Assembly: GCF_021917145.1 (NCBI RefSeq) | Contig: NC_061081.1 | Coordinates: 7,321,153-7,385,152, forward strand | Reading direction: 5' to 3' | DNA from: Hypomesus transpacificus | Lineage: Eukaryota > Chordata > Actinopteri > Osmeriformes > Osmeridae | Length of the DNA: 64,000 bases | Part shown: positions 33,366 through 50,974 of the stretch, one piece after another | Layout of the letters: every line of letters begins with the position of its first letter | How positions within the stretch are numbered: the first letter of the stretch is position 1 | Notes under the pieces: generated by a model | What the model was told of the DNA's origin: nothing | What the model saw: only the letters and a program-made list of their open reading frames with translations | The model's database searches: none | Program-made: the position numbers and the translations under genes

Positions 33366-36300
33366 ATGTTTAGTACTGCACTGAAAATATTTGAAGAGAA
33401 ATGGAAGTCTTACCGACACAGATTTGTCCCGTGGATTGCACTGAATCTCCGCAAAAATGAACGGTAATTTTGCAGTTACCATTATTGTGTTTGTTTAATT
33501 TTGATAAAGATTTTTTCACAATGTATTTGCTAATGGTAGCTACCTTATACCACCAAGAGATCCAGGGTATTTACATTTTAAACCATATTTAAATTAGACC
33601 TACTACCACAATATGTTGAAGACAACATTACGCTTTCTCAGAACTCTTCGTCAAGTCACAAAGCGCTCCCAGGACAAGCTGGTGCCTGATGAGGAGGTGA
33701 CAGAGACTCTCTTGCGACTCTTCAGGGCCCTGTTCAGAAATGACCTGGTCAACCAGGGAGACGTTCTCAGCCAGCTCCCCACCTCAACCCAAACACATTA
33801 CCTCGGACAACAAAACAATGGAAAGGAAACCACAGAAGAGGCTGGTAGAGGTTAAATTTGGTTTTTACTACATACCACCAAATGTATGTGCTTGTTTTTT
33901 TCCCCCCAGTGTTTTCCTTGCAGATGACACAATGCCTGTGCCCTCCATTATTTATGTATTTTAAAGTAGATGGACCCAAAAGAGGATTTGATTTGATGTT
34001 ACACAATGTTGGGTTCTGTCTTGAGCGGCAGCCCAGCACCTTGCCATTCGGTGGAACCGGGGTATTTGTTACCAAAGGATGGGTGCCTAAAGGAGTCACG
34101 GTTGCCATGTATCCAGGTAGAAGTCAGGACAACACATTCAGACACAAACAGTGACTGTAACAACACAGAATACATATGAAATGAAACACATGTGGTTTCT
34201 GTCATGATAAGAACTTGCATTAATGATAAGAACTTACATTTATAATACTGATCTGTAAAGTACTGCTATGTTTGAGGGATTTACTCAATTTTGTGTTCTT
34301 CTTTCAGGCACTGTCTACCAGCCTTATGATCCAATTCTTTTCCAGTCCATCCGGAACCCTTTTGTGTTTCGATGCATCGACTGTGTTTTGATTGATGGCA
34401 ATGATAAAGGCATTTCGAAGATGGTGTACAGGTGAGACAGATGCCTAAGGAACTATATTCTATTACTAAACCATTTAGTAATTTTTTGAGATTTCAAACA
34501 AAGCTATGTTCAACCATACTTCATATTCGGTAGCCTATATGGAATGACTGGTACCACATAAAATGCTGAGCCAGCAGTATTACATTTGTGGAAATATCCA
34601 CAATCCCTCCTTTGGAGGAAAAACAGCTACACATCATCACAGACCCTCCATACTTCACCAACTTCGGTATTAAACCCACCTTGAGTATTTGTTTACCAAA
34701 AAGCTAAATTTTGTTTAATCTTCCATAGAACACCGTTTAGGTCAAAGTTCCATGCATGCCTTGCAAATATTTTTTTATTTGGAAGGCATGCGGCATGAAA
34801 GGCCTCTACTTCAATTGAAGGTTGGATTGTTCAAATGTTTTCCAAAGTGACATTAAGCTAAATTACAAAAAGGTAACTTTATAAAAAGAACACTTTTTAC
34901 TCATCTTTGCCAAGGGATGCCAGTAATTTTGGAGCCCACTGTACATGTATGTAAAGTATATGATATACTGTATAATCCTTGCTATTCTCAAGTATGTCTC
35001 TTTTTGTTGCACAATTAGACATGCATCGTTAGTGAGTGTTGGTTTTGGAATGTGTTTGTGTACGCCAGGTCATGCAGCGGAAGGGACAGACTGGGTCCTT
35101 TAACGCTGAGTGACACCACCTGGTTGACAACCAATCCAGTGAATCCACTTGCAGTGGGTCAGTATGTCAATAACTGCACCAATGGTATGTCAACTTCATC
35201 AAATCATTCTGTTTTCTTGCAGCATTCTCAGTGTTATAGACATAGCAACACAGCTTCTCATTTTTGGGCCTTACTGTTTTCTATTCTATATTGTCAATTG
35301 TGTGGCCCACAGAGTAATAGCATGTTGTTATTTCCCTGTCCTACTCAAGAGTGGGCTGCTAACGTTTGCTATCAGGAGTATGACGTGCCTGATGAATTTC
35401 CTCTGGAGCTTCGCCAGTACCTACCTAACGTGAACTACACACATGACGCCCAGAGGCAAGACTTGAGAAATTACTTTCAGAATCTTTCAGTTGACTTGAC
35501 AACAGTGCAGTGTATACACTGGGGGACAAATGTACATATTTTGCTCCTCAGGGAAGAAATTGGTAAGTTTATTAACCAAAGTGGCATTTAACTAATTACA
35601 AAGTACGGTCAAGACAATACTAATGTAACGCATTTATCACGAGCAGGCTAGACCACTGTAACTCGCTTTTGTTTGGTCTACCAAAAAAAGCCATTAGTCA
35701 GCTACAAACAATGCAGAATGCAGCAGCGCGAGTCTTTACTAAAACAAGACGGAGAGCGCACATCACACAGTATTAAAATCACTGCACTGGTTACCTGCTT
35801 TGGAATAGAGTTCAAGATTCTCTTACTAGTCTATAAATCACTCCATAATCATGCACCTGAATATATTAGACATGCTGTCAAGGTACACACCCAGTAGATC
35901 CCTGAGGTCCTCTGGTACTGAACTTCTAACAGTTCCAGAAGCCAGGACAAAGAGACATGGGGAAGCAGCTTTTAGTTTCTATGCTCCCAGCCTTTGGAAC
36001 ACTGCCAGAATACCTTAGAATGGCTGAAACGGTTGACACTTTTAAACATACACTTGAGACATACCTCTTCGATCTCGCTTATCACTCACTGTAAAATGTA
36101 TTTATTTAACATGTATGGAACATTTATTTATTTTTCTTTTAACCCCCCCTCCCTTTTTTTCCCCTTCCTACTGTGAGGCGCCTTGTGTTACCTCCGTGTA
36201 TTAAATGCTCCGTACAAATACATTTTGATTTGACTACAGTACAGCTGGCTCTAACAAGAATAGCATGAAATGTGGTAGGCCCAGATGTTCAACTATACAA

Positions 36301-36522
36301 GAGGAAAAGTAGATCAGTGTCTCTAGTTAGAAAAATAGATGCCTCATATTGAATTCTACCTGCTCACCATCAGTTTCATGTACAGGACAGCAGTAGACAG
36401 AAGAGTCACACCTTTTGTTATTCCTTTCTTCAAGGCCTTTGCGATGTGTGGTACTCGTCTCACTCCAGAACATCCACCCTGGAGAGGAACTCTTCTCCAA
36501 CTACTACACCATCGTGCATTAA
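33366..36522 (+). CDS. setd9: setd9, SET domain-containing protein 9
   Basis: Seven exons: 33366-33463, 33642-33850, 33910-34116, 34308-34431, 35069-35184, 35350-35455, 36435-36522; about 315 residues (313 if exon 2 ends at the alternative donor after 33844). It matches human SETD9 along its length: [10 protein letters not shown] near the N-terminus, [20 protein letters not shown], the SET core [34 protein letters not shown], and the C-terminal [12 protein letters not shown]. The NNC and YY motifs are the usual SET cofactor-binding and catalytic signatures, so a lysine methyltransferase fold is expected; the substrate is poorly known. Intron 6 uses a GC donor and carries an L2 LINE fragment. 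The exon 2/3 junction is the least certain part of the model. Confidence 0.88.
35616..36235 (+). mobile_element. L2-type LINE 3' fragment in setd9 intron 6
   Basis: Frame-broken coding sequence gives [30 protein letters not shown] and [20 protein letters not shown]-like peptides, the conserved end of the reverse-transcriptase ORF of L2/CR1-group LINEs. It is followed by an A/T-rich tail ending in 'ttaaatgctccgtacaaataca'. Stop codons and frameshifts show it is dead. It lies in the same orientation as setd9. Confidence 0.75.
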
Positions 36523-36559
36523 GTGGTCAACCCTTGAAGACACTGAAATGGGATTGGTT

Positions 36560-39158
36560 CTCTTAAGTCAAATGAAGAAGAGAGATGTCCATATTCATAA
36601 GAACATTTCTATTTATTTCTGCATCTGTACAGCCTGTATTGGACTGAAACATAAAATACAAAAGTCAGAAACAAACAAATGTATATGTACAGTTTTATAA
36701 ACAATACATTTTACTTTGAATAACTGATATTCAATCATGTCTTGATTGTCTATTTTAACCTAAACTGTCTTTAAATCCCCAAATGTTAAAAAACTTTTTC
36801 TATGGAAACATTTTCAAATGTAAAGTAAAATATTACAAAAGACAATCAAGACTTATTTCTAAAAACCAAATTTTTCCTTAACAAAGTGAGGGGATACAAA
36901 GTTTACATGTAGGCCCCTGCATGAAAATGGTAATAACTAGATTTACTATTTTGTTCCAACTTATTTAAAAATACAGCATTAGATATACATTAACATTCCT
37001 GCACCAGTATTTTTATTTTCTAAAGCTCTGGGTAAAAATGTGTTATGTTCCTTTAAGGACATGAGTAATTGCACATATTACTATATTGCCCAATATAGCA
37101 TGATGTTAAGTTTGACTAAACCACTGGTCTCAAACATTCTTCAAGTGTATATATATATATATATATGTGTATAAGGGGGAAAAATTAACTGCAAACAAAT
37201 GGAATATGACTCCATTAGGGCTGGTAAAACACCACTCTTAAGCCATGTCCTGTATAACTCACTCTAATTTTCTTTGCATTGCATATAAACATCACTGGAT
37301 TGCCACCATATGGAATAAAAAAAACTGGAAATATATTTATGCAGGCAGTCCTGCAAGCAAACTGTCTTCCAGTAAGTTTATTCTATATCTAGAAATGCAA
37401 TGGCATTTTCCCTCCAAACACTTTCCCATGAACACTCGTGGACTAAATTCTCAGATACAATTTTAATACTGCATACTGTACATACTTTCTCACTACCAAA
37501 TTGTTTTCACTATTTCAAACAGTGTACTGTCTTGTCCTGAGTCCAGTATTGGGCACTGTACAATGCAAGTACATTATCAATGCTAATCAGATTAATAAAT
37601 AATAAATTATGTTCTCCATGAATGCAAAAACGTAACAAAAATGAACCCCAAAATTTTTCTAAAACCTGTTTTGTCTGGGTTTTTCTGTGGCTCTTGCTTT
37701 AAGACTAGACTTGTGTTCCACTTCCACAAAGAGGAGGGTCAACCTGTATCTCTGTACATATTTACACACATTATTGCCATAAGCAAGGGAGGCAATACAG
37801 TATCATACTTCACTGACAGGGCAAAAATATCCAACATCCTGTTAATTAAGACTTGGGGGTTGGGTGGGTGTGGGATTACGGGTGTAAATGTATGGAAGAA
37901 ATTGCACCTTTATGAGCTTAGAACAATGAAAAACTAACTGTAGTGAGGGTTGGAGGTCAATACGAAAGTTTAAACATTATGATAAAGGCCAGGACAAAAA
38001 ATCTGAAGTCAGGATTTAAGCAACAATAACCATGTTCATGTCCAAACTATTTCACTAAGTTCTCAAACGTTCATCAACATTCTATCAAAAGTTACCTCCA
38101 GTTAAACCTCATTAATTTCCAATGCATAGACAAAAAAAAGTTTACACTGGCCTACAAAATACAAACAGATAAAGAGGGGGCAGAGTAGTGGCATATGCAG
38201 CAGCAATCTAAACCCCAAGCATTTGCATAATTTATTAGCAATGGTTGGTGTTAAAACTCCAACCATTTTTAACTTAACCTTACAGTACAACTTGTGGGAT
38301 ATACATGCGCAACTAAGTATAAATAGCAATCAATACTACCCTGGTGCTTTCTAACACAATTGCTTAAATGTGCCTTTTTCTGCCTGCAAAGCATTTTCAG
38401 AGGTATAAAACAGGAAAAAGTATACAATGTCAGTGACTAAGTTGCAGTCCAATGCCTTTTGTAATAAATACCAACACTTTGCCAAACAAGAACCCCCCCC
38501 CCCATTTGGCTTTTTCATCAGCTAAACACATATGCAAAGATTGTTCATTTTTACTGTCATTTGTTACATTTTGCAATACAGCTCATCTTAACATGGCTGA
38601 ATTCACCACAAACAATGATTATGTTTTAACATGGGGGGGGATCTGAACTGGTTTGACTTTTGCCAATGTCTGAGGTGTAAACTCCTTTCTCACCATAAAA
38701 TAATTTGAAGTGCTTCTTCTGAGTCCCAAATTTACATATTTGCACTTGGTAAGTGCATCTGTTTAAAATATACAAAAACCTAAGACCCTTAAAAAAAATG
38801 CTACATCCAGGGTCAGGTTAGTGAGTGTGACTGTAGGGCCACTGAGGGTTGGGGGGGGGGGGGGGGCATGGTCTATCCCAATGTAGGTTCAGTCCCACCA
38901 TATGAAGACACTACAGATCATGTGTGTGGTGGTTTTTGCAAAACCTTTCACAGAGTTTAGGACTGAAAATAAATGGCTATTCAACTCTTGAGAATTCAAG
39001 ATTTTGTTCCTCTAGTTCCTTTAGTTCTGTACAAGATGACATCACTGATGTCATAGTAAAAAAGGTTGTGTCTGTGCGCACATATACACACACACACATA
39101 TTTAGAACAGCAAATAGATTCTCTAACAAATATGTACAGTCTGTGGGAGGGTCACACT
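36560..39158 (-). other. Probable 3' UTR of mier3
   Basis: About 2.6 kb of AT-rich, repeat-poor DNA follows the mier3 stop codon and no other gene is seen. setd9 ends at 36522 on the other strand, so the two transcripts converge and may overlap. A minus-strand AATAAA (plus TTTATT at about 36611) could end the mier3 transcript. Mammalian MIER3 also has a long 3' UTR. Homopolymer C/G runs lie at 38491-38501, 38632-38640 and 38851-38866. Confidence 0.55.
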
Positions 39159-44468
<5,310 letters not shown>

Positions 44469-44880
44469 ATTGGTACCTTTAAAATACCAGATTAGCTACG
44501 ATGGATACCCGGATGAAGTACACAGCCAATCATGGGCAGTTATTTATTTTCCTTGATTGCCATTTGCTACACAACTTTAAACCCATCGCGGTAAAAATCT
44601 ATTTAATAATCAGATGTTCTGATCATATCTAGTTATTGTCTCCATTCACATACCTAGACACGTCGTGCAGATAAATAGATTTTGTTCATCTGAATGAGTG
44701 ATAGTCTTGTGTCATATTTGAAAATAAATGGGTTATGTATGTGCATATTTAACTGGATCCATGCTCACCTTAGGAAACACCAAATGCAAACATTGTATTC
44801 ATTTAGCAGACGCTTTTATCCAAAGCAACATGACAACCAAATAGTGCAGATAGAAACTAGCAAAACTACAGCCAAGCTTG

Positions 44881-45250
44881 AAGACTAAGCGGAAGCTGCA
44901 TTCTGGATGATCTGCAGAATGCATAATGGTACATGGAATGGAAGTCCAAACGGGAGAGCACTATGGCCTGGACGAGCAGCTGGGTGAAGTATTCTGTCAG
45001 ATACTGATAGGTCTTCTTGATGCCGGTAGGTCTGCATCATGCCAGCAATGTGTTTCTTGAAATACAGGTTTTCATCTTGCTGAGGATCTTTCCGAGCTAG
45101 AGGCTGTCTCAGACATGCCGTAATTAATGACGTACAGTGGAGCTCTGCTGGTGACAGGGAGGATCTGGCAGGGATGAAGAGTAGCTCCGTCTTGTTGTGA
45201 TATAGTTTCAGGTGGAGACATCCATGAGGATGCATCAACCAGACATGCAA
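44881..45250 (-). mobile_element. LINE reverse-transcriptase fragment (antisense)
   Basis: A 121-residue minus-strand frame contains LHLKLYHNKTELLFIPA, the 'LKLNxDKTELLFIPA' motif of L2/Rex-type reverse transcriptases, and ends in LCILQIIQNAASA, matching the 'LQLIQNAAAR' motif further downstream in the same protein. The middle is diverged and shortened. A TTAGCAGACGC repeat core lies just to the left (44799-44828). Confidence 0.65.
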
Positions 45251-45623
45251 AACATTATTTCGATGACTTGGGGGACTGAGGGTGGAAAGGAGAGGAACAG
45301 ATACGTGTTGTCAGTGTAAGTGAAGCCATGTGATTTGATGTTAAGCCAATTCTCCTGGTGCACATGCTGTAAGAATTGTCATATTTCAGAACTAGCCTAT
45401 CCGAAATTAGGATAATAAATACTTTTGAAAATAGGATTTTATAATCGGTTGGAAAGTGCCAAATAAAAATGTTTTCTTATTTTTCCCCCATAGATGATGA
45501 AAGAGGCATGTCGCCCCAAGTTAAGTTCAGGCATACAAACACTGTGATGTGGTCCCTGGTGCCTGTTTGTAGGGATGTTTTCACCCTTTCTTGACCAGCA
45601 CCTTGGCACTGCTGTTGTGGAAA

Positions 45624-45703
45624 TCCTCAACTTGTTGAAACCTCTGACTTGTTGAAACCACTGACTTGTTAAAACCTCTGACTTGTTAAAACATCTGACT
45701 TGT
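45624..45703 (+). repeat. 17-bp minisatellite
   Basis: Four to five copies of a 17-bp unit of the form CCTCTGACTTGTTGAAA, with A/G variation. It lies between mier3 and gpbp1; no gene is seen from 44470 to about 45950. Confidence 0.75.
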
Positions 45704-45959
45704 CACAGTTGTAGATCTTTGGATGTCTCTAAAGATATGTATGCTAATACAGAACAAACCTAATGGCAAAGCAGAATGCATTATTTTAGAATGCCAGTAG
45801 TTGGGCCTTGGTTAGTGAATACCCTTGCAGTGCAGCCTATTTATCTCATAACACCTGCTTTCTAACTTTCCAAAAGTGACCTGACAACAGCCGCTAGGGG
45901 TCGACTTCACTCCAAAGCTCAACGGGGTAGGCTAACGAGATTCTCCTTTTAGCGAAGCA

Positions 45960-46179
45960 TTGCGGTTGCGCCATTTTGGGAAGGAGTTTGTCAAAAGCGG
46001 CAAAATTTTAAAGATAAAGGAGTATTTTGCAAACATTTGAGCAACTTCTGGAAATATTTGTTGTGGATACATATACTGCTAACTACCTGGTTATGTTTTT
46101 GACGTGGAAGTCAGGTCCTAAAAATGAAATGACTAACTGACAACTTTCGAATGGGGACTGAGCTGTGAGATTCGGCAAG
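45960..46179 (+). other. Probable gpbp1 promoter and first (5' UTR) exon
   Basis: GCGCCATTTTGGG at 45969-45981 is a strong YY1-type site (CCCAAAATGGCGC on the other strand). About 200 bases later a good donor, CAAG|GTAAAT, ends at 46179. No long frame is present, fitting a non-coding leader exon. A second leader segment begins at 47692 after the acceptor TTCTCTTTCAG and carries the start codon. Exon use between 46180 and 47691 cannot be settled from sequence. Confidence 0.5.
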
Positions 46180-47751
46180 GTAAATAACGCAAACAACACA
46201 GATAGGTCTAGCCAACCACTTGCATAGCTGGCTACTCTGGCTTGTTTATGAGCTAGCATGAATTGAAGTGTAGCTAGCTAACGCTCATCAAAACGGAGAT
46301 GATTTTGTGTATGTAACGGTAGTTACTATAGTACGATAGGTGGGCTATTGTAAAATGATTGTAAGGCTTGTAACAGTGTAGAGCAAGCTAGCTAACCATC
46401 CGGGTTATAGTTTGCAGCAGAGTTGGGTGCAGGACCGGACTATAGCTTTCTAACACATTTACAATTGTGTTAACGCGCTAGCTAGGCTAACTGTTTTAGC
46501 TTTGGTTGCTAGCAAACTACAAGCTGTCATGTTGTTGCTTGAGCCTTGAGGTAAACGGCATGGCTAGCTCGCTCAGTACTAACAGGCCCGTATGCTTTCA
46601 TAGTGAATTTACCTAGGCTACGCTAACTCGTTAAGTTACAGTAATAGTTGCAAACATAAAACAGCTGTTTTGTTTCTCATTTTAGATCAAGGTGGGCACT
46701 GTAGCTACATGGAACAGCTCACGCGTCTTGATGATTGATTCTCCAGTACCTGAACAGTTATGGATGAGCTGAGAAACTACTGAACCGAACATGTCGAATG
46801 GTTTCTTTGATATTAAGTAGCTAGCTAGCAAGTTTTTCGTGTCTCAGGTTTCAATGGGAGTTGAGTGGACATAAGCAAAGGCATGCATTGAAACGATTTC
46901 TCACCAACTACTTCACAAGTCTTTCATTGATTTGCTAAAATTGTGTCATGCATCAACTGTTAATCATGAACTAAAGTCAATAGTGGCAACATGTGACCCT
47001 TATTTGAGTAGTTCTATGTTACTTATGTATCTGCTGAAAATATGACATGGTGAATGATAGATTGCTTTAATTTCTATACCACATCTCATCACTTTAAAGC
47101 GTTACTATAGAGTAGAAACACCCGAATGTCCCCTTTGTAACATCTCAAGAAAGGGCCACAGGAAAAGTTCTCCTTCCCTTAAAAGGAATCATCATTGACT
47201 GAAATTGCATGACCGATATGGATACCTGATTGTAAACACACCTGGAAACATTTGGAAAAATATCCTATCTGCAAGCCTCATGTGGGGAGCAGATTAACTG
47301 GACATCAATCCATATTGAGAAGAAAACCAACAGTAGAGGACTGAGAACTGTGGGACTACAAAACTGCTACAGCAGACGCCTCTGCTCGGTCGTCCGCAGC
47401 TGGTTTGTATAAGTTCTTATGACATTGTAAAGTTATGCCAGTTCTGTGTGCATGTAGCTACATCCTTTATGTGTGCAGAATAAGGATACTGTAGTGGACG
47501 GGAGGAAATTCGAGTGAACAAATGCAGAGGCCCTCTATGCCCTATACAAGGAAAGCAACAGTGTACAGGAACATTAGCTTCTAGAAATGCCATAAACACA
47601 ATTGGTAGAGAAAGCTTAGTGAGTCTCAGTCCCCTTTCAATGAGTGCATTATGTGCTGGTTTCTCACCTCTCTGTCTCCATTCTCTTTCAGGGGCCAGTG
47701 AGATGATGAGGTGTTGATGTCGTGCCTAACCTATTGGAGACGCAAACCTAA

Positions 47752-50653
47752 ATGGCGCAGCATGACTTCACTCCAGCCTGGCTTAACTTTCCCACAGCAC
47801 CATCACCGGCCAAGGTATGGGAACATGTTGGCATGAATGTGTGTGTGTATTTGGTGTCATCATAGGCTCTTGTGTGTTTGACTTTGTGTGTGTGTGTGTT
47901 AGCCCTCTCACAGCTACGAATCTACCCCTGACCGTCTTGACAACCAAGGCAATGTGAGTCGCAGATGTCACAACTCCTCAGATGGCTCAGAGTCAGTCAA
48001 TGGGCGAATCCCAAGTAAACTGCCCAGTGGTAAGTCTATGAAGTTTGATGCACATTAAACCGATAGCTACCAGGTTGTAAGGGTGTAATAGCATAGAGTG
48101 CTGTTAAATCTTGCTTGTGCATTGTTAGCTTTGGTTAGGGGTTGTGGTTCTCATTAGAGGCTTTTCACTAACCTCCACTTGCCAAAGAAAACACCAGCAG
48201 ATCGTTTTCAAATATATATTTTTGTGTACATCTGTTCACACTGCAGTGTTATTCACTCACACTGTGCATGCTCCATAGGAGGCTACTCCAGGATCGAGAG
48301 GAATGGATGGAAGGTCCTCAATGGCACTAGTGAGGGATCTAGCCCGCGGGCCCCTCTCCAATACAGCAGCTGCGATGTTGGCCCTTCTTGCACCTCTAAG
48401 ATCAAAGGCCTGCAGGAGCATGACAACAGGGAAAATGGGGATAAACGAAAGAAGTTTGCAGCTGAAGATTTTGTAAGTGCTTTGTTAGGGCTGTTGGTGT
48501 ATTTTGTGTCGCAAACTTATGAGCACCAGTAACAGCCAAGACATATGGATGTCATATTACTTGTAAGATTCCAAATGTATGTAATCCCCCCCCCCACACA
48601 CACACACTTATTGTCCCTTCTTGCAGCCTTCTCTGAATCCTGATGCAAAACGAGAAGTCAACCGTAACAAAGCTGCAGGTGTATGGGGTGAGTGACCTAA
48701 AAATCTTTCTATGTGGATGCTGTGTACTCTCCAGAAGGTCATCTGGGCCAACTGTCATTATTTTACAATATGCATTAAGAAGTCACATTCTTGAAATACC
48801 AGTTGAAGTAAGATCTTCAATTTTCTATCTACTGTTATAGAACACCCTCCCAACCCTCAGTCCAGAGGCTCTAAAATGATGGTGATCCGACGCATCTCAC
48901 GGGAAGAATCTTTGCCGACACTGTCTAGCACCAGCCCAGCCCAGCAACAGGGCCCATCTCGCAATGGCACTGGCCCATCTCTTAACAAGGGTCCCATACC
49001 GAAATCAGTCAGTCTTCCAGTCAAGGTGAAACATTCGATCTGGGTCCCAGAAATGAATTATTAGCCTTCTGCATCCTACAATCTCAGTTACTGATCTTTA
49101 GGGTTAGGATAGGTTACTGTGAGTGTGTGTAAACAACTTTTTTGGGTTACTGCCACAAAAGAACTTATGCGTTTCCACATGTAAATTTAGATCCAAATGG
49201 TACTTAAGGTTTGCTTGACATTTTCAGATGAATATATGAATATGGAGTGCTTGGTTATGTTTGTCTCTCCCAGGTGAGTCGCTCCAGCTCGTCCTCCCCT
49301 GTTGAGCAGGGCAGCCAGCCCCGGCTGATGATGCGTCTGACCCGCATGCGCTCCGACAAGAAAAGCCACTTCCTGAAAGCCCTCAAACAGGACATGGTGG
49401 GAGAAGAAAAACTTCACCTACACTGCAAGGTCAATACATCATTTGTGTGTACAAATGTAATTGTGTGTTTGTGTGAGTAGCACATTTTATGGTGCAATTG
49501 CTGACTAATCAAAGTTCCCATGCCCCTTCGATTAATGTGTAAGCCTTCAATCAGTTTGCATCTAAAAGTTTGTGCAGCGTATTTTTATGTGACCATTTCC
49601 CTTTTGATTGTCTACTGACCATCCAGGATGAGGATAGTTTTCATCTACACAATAACAACCTGGGCGGTGGGGACGAGAACCTCAATGGCTATGAGCGTGG
49701 CACTGGAAGTAGCCCACTGGAGAACGGCAACAGCAAGCCTGGCACCATGAGCATGAGGCAGCAGGTGCTGTGCTCCTCCAGCTTCCCCCAGCAGGAGGTG
49801 CTGTCCAGCTCCCTGGAGGCAGAGCACAGGTAGACACAGAACAGACTTGCCGCTGTGCATTCACGTAGGCAAAGGCTCTGTTAGGATGCTCCCACCTTTA
49901 CTCCTTTTGGAAATATCTGGCTTTGATGACTTAAGTGTAGAAGAACTCATGTACCCATCCATTTACAGTCAATCCAAGACTGTATGGAGGAGGTCAGGAA
50001 GGAAAGCTGTAGTTGTTAAGCATTCCAACCAGACCTCAGCTACTGTGCTCTGTTTTGAGACATGTAAAGCAGCTGGATTGTTGTTATTGTGCAAGAGCCA
50101 TGATTAATGAATTGTAATGAAGACGTTGCTGTTAAAGATCAGCTTGCAACAAAGGCAAGGATATGTTGAGGGAGAAAATGGAACAATACCATTGACGTGA
50201 AATGGTCACCACTGGTGGTTCCAGTTGTCTTGTAAATGGCTGATGATGAGGGTGTAATTGCTTAATCTGTTAATATTCATACAAGTGCTATCTATAATGT
50301 GTCAGGTTACTGAAGGAGATGGGCTGGCAGGAGGAGAGTGAGAATGATGAGACGTGTGCTCCTTTAACTGAGGATGAGATGAGGGAGTTTCAGGCCATCA
50401 GCGAACAGGTAAATATTCCGTTCACACATGATGTAATACTGATCCTATAAAATCAGACCCCGACTATATAACCTGAAGGTCTGTTGACCCTCCACAGCTA
50501 CAGAAGAATGGTCTGAGGAAGAATGGCCTCTTGAAGAATAGTCCTCCCTCTGACCCAATGACTGCTTGGAGGACCACCAACTTCAAAATTGTCACAAATA
50601 CCACAGAGGAGACGGAGACCAGCAGCAGCGACACCTCGGATGACGAGGCCTAG
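47752..50653 (+). CDS. gpbp1: gpbp1, vasculin (GC-rich promoter-binding protein 1)
   Basis: Nine coding exons: 47752-47814, 47903-48029, 48279-48472, 48627-48687, 48841-49025, 49274-49429, 49627-49829, 50306-50408, 50498-50653; 415 residues, in phase throughout. It matches vasculin at MAQHDFTPAWLNFP, RRCHNSSDGSESVNGR, FAAEDFPSLNP, AAGVWEHPPNP, RLTRMRSDKKSHFLKALK, SSSLEAEHRLLKEMGWQEES and the acidic Ser-rich end ETSSSDTSDDEA. Vasculin is a nuclear protein that binds GC-rich promoters and activates transcription. This fish protein is shorter than the human one (about 473), mainly in the variable middle. The exon junctions fall inside conserved motifs, so the model is firm. Confidence 0.94.
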
Positions 50654-50943
50654 GACCAACCCTCATCCGAAACCTCGCCCCCAACACACATTTAACTGCA
50701 CCACCACCACAAAAGCAGATGATCGGGCAGTTCTGAGGCCCTCCCACCATTTCACAGACCCCACCTCTCACCCACCAGACAAACGTTCAGAATGGACTTG
50801 AGAAAGAACACTATTATTGTTTCCGTAAAGAAACCCCCCTTTTTTGTTGGGGCAAAGGGGCGGTGGGAGACTTCAATGTTGGACTACATGTTTGTTCCAT
50901 CATTGAAAAAGATTGATAATACGTACCGTATGATGAATGTGAA

Positions 50944-50949
50944 AATAAA
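50944..50949 (+). promoter_or_regulatory. Poly(A) signal of gpbp1
   Basis: AATAAA about 290 bases after the gpbp1 stop codon; another AATAAA lies near 50970. Confidence 0.7.
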
Positions 50950-50974
50950 GTCCGTTCTGGAGGCTATTAAATAA

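Noticed and set aside
33613-33641. ATG at 33613 as the setd9 start
   Set aside because: The preceding exon 33366-33463 encodes [10 protein letters not shown], conserved in SETD9, and splices in phase to 33642; the ATG at 33613 is intronic.
38851-38866. Long G run and nearby C runs as G-quadruplex or origin signal
   Set aside because: Plain homopolymers are frequent in this genome (also 9299, 12095, 42841, 59572) and are prone to sequencing error; there is no supporting context.
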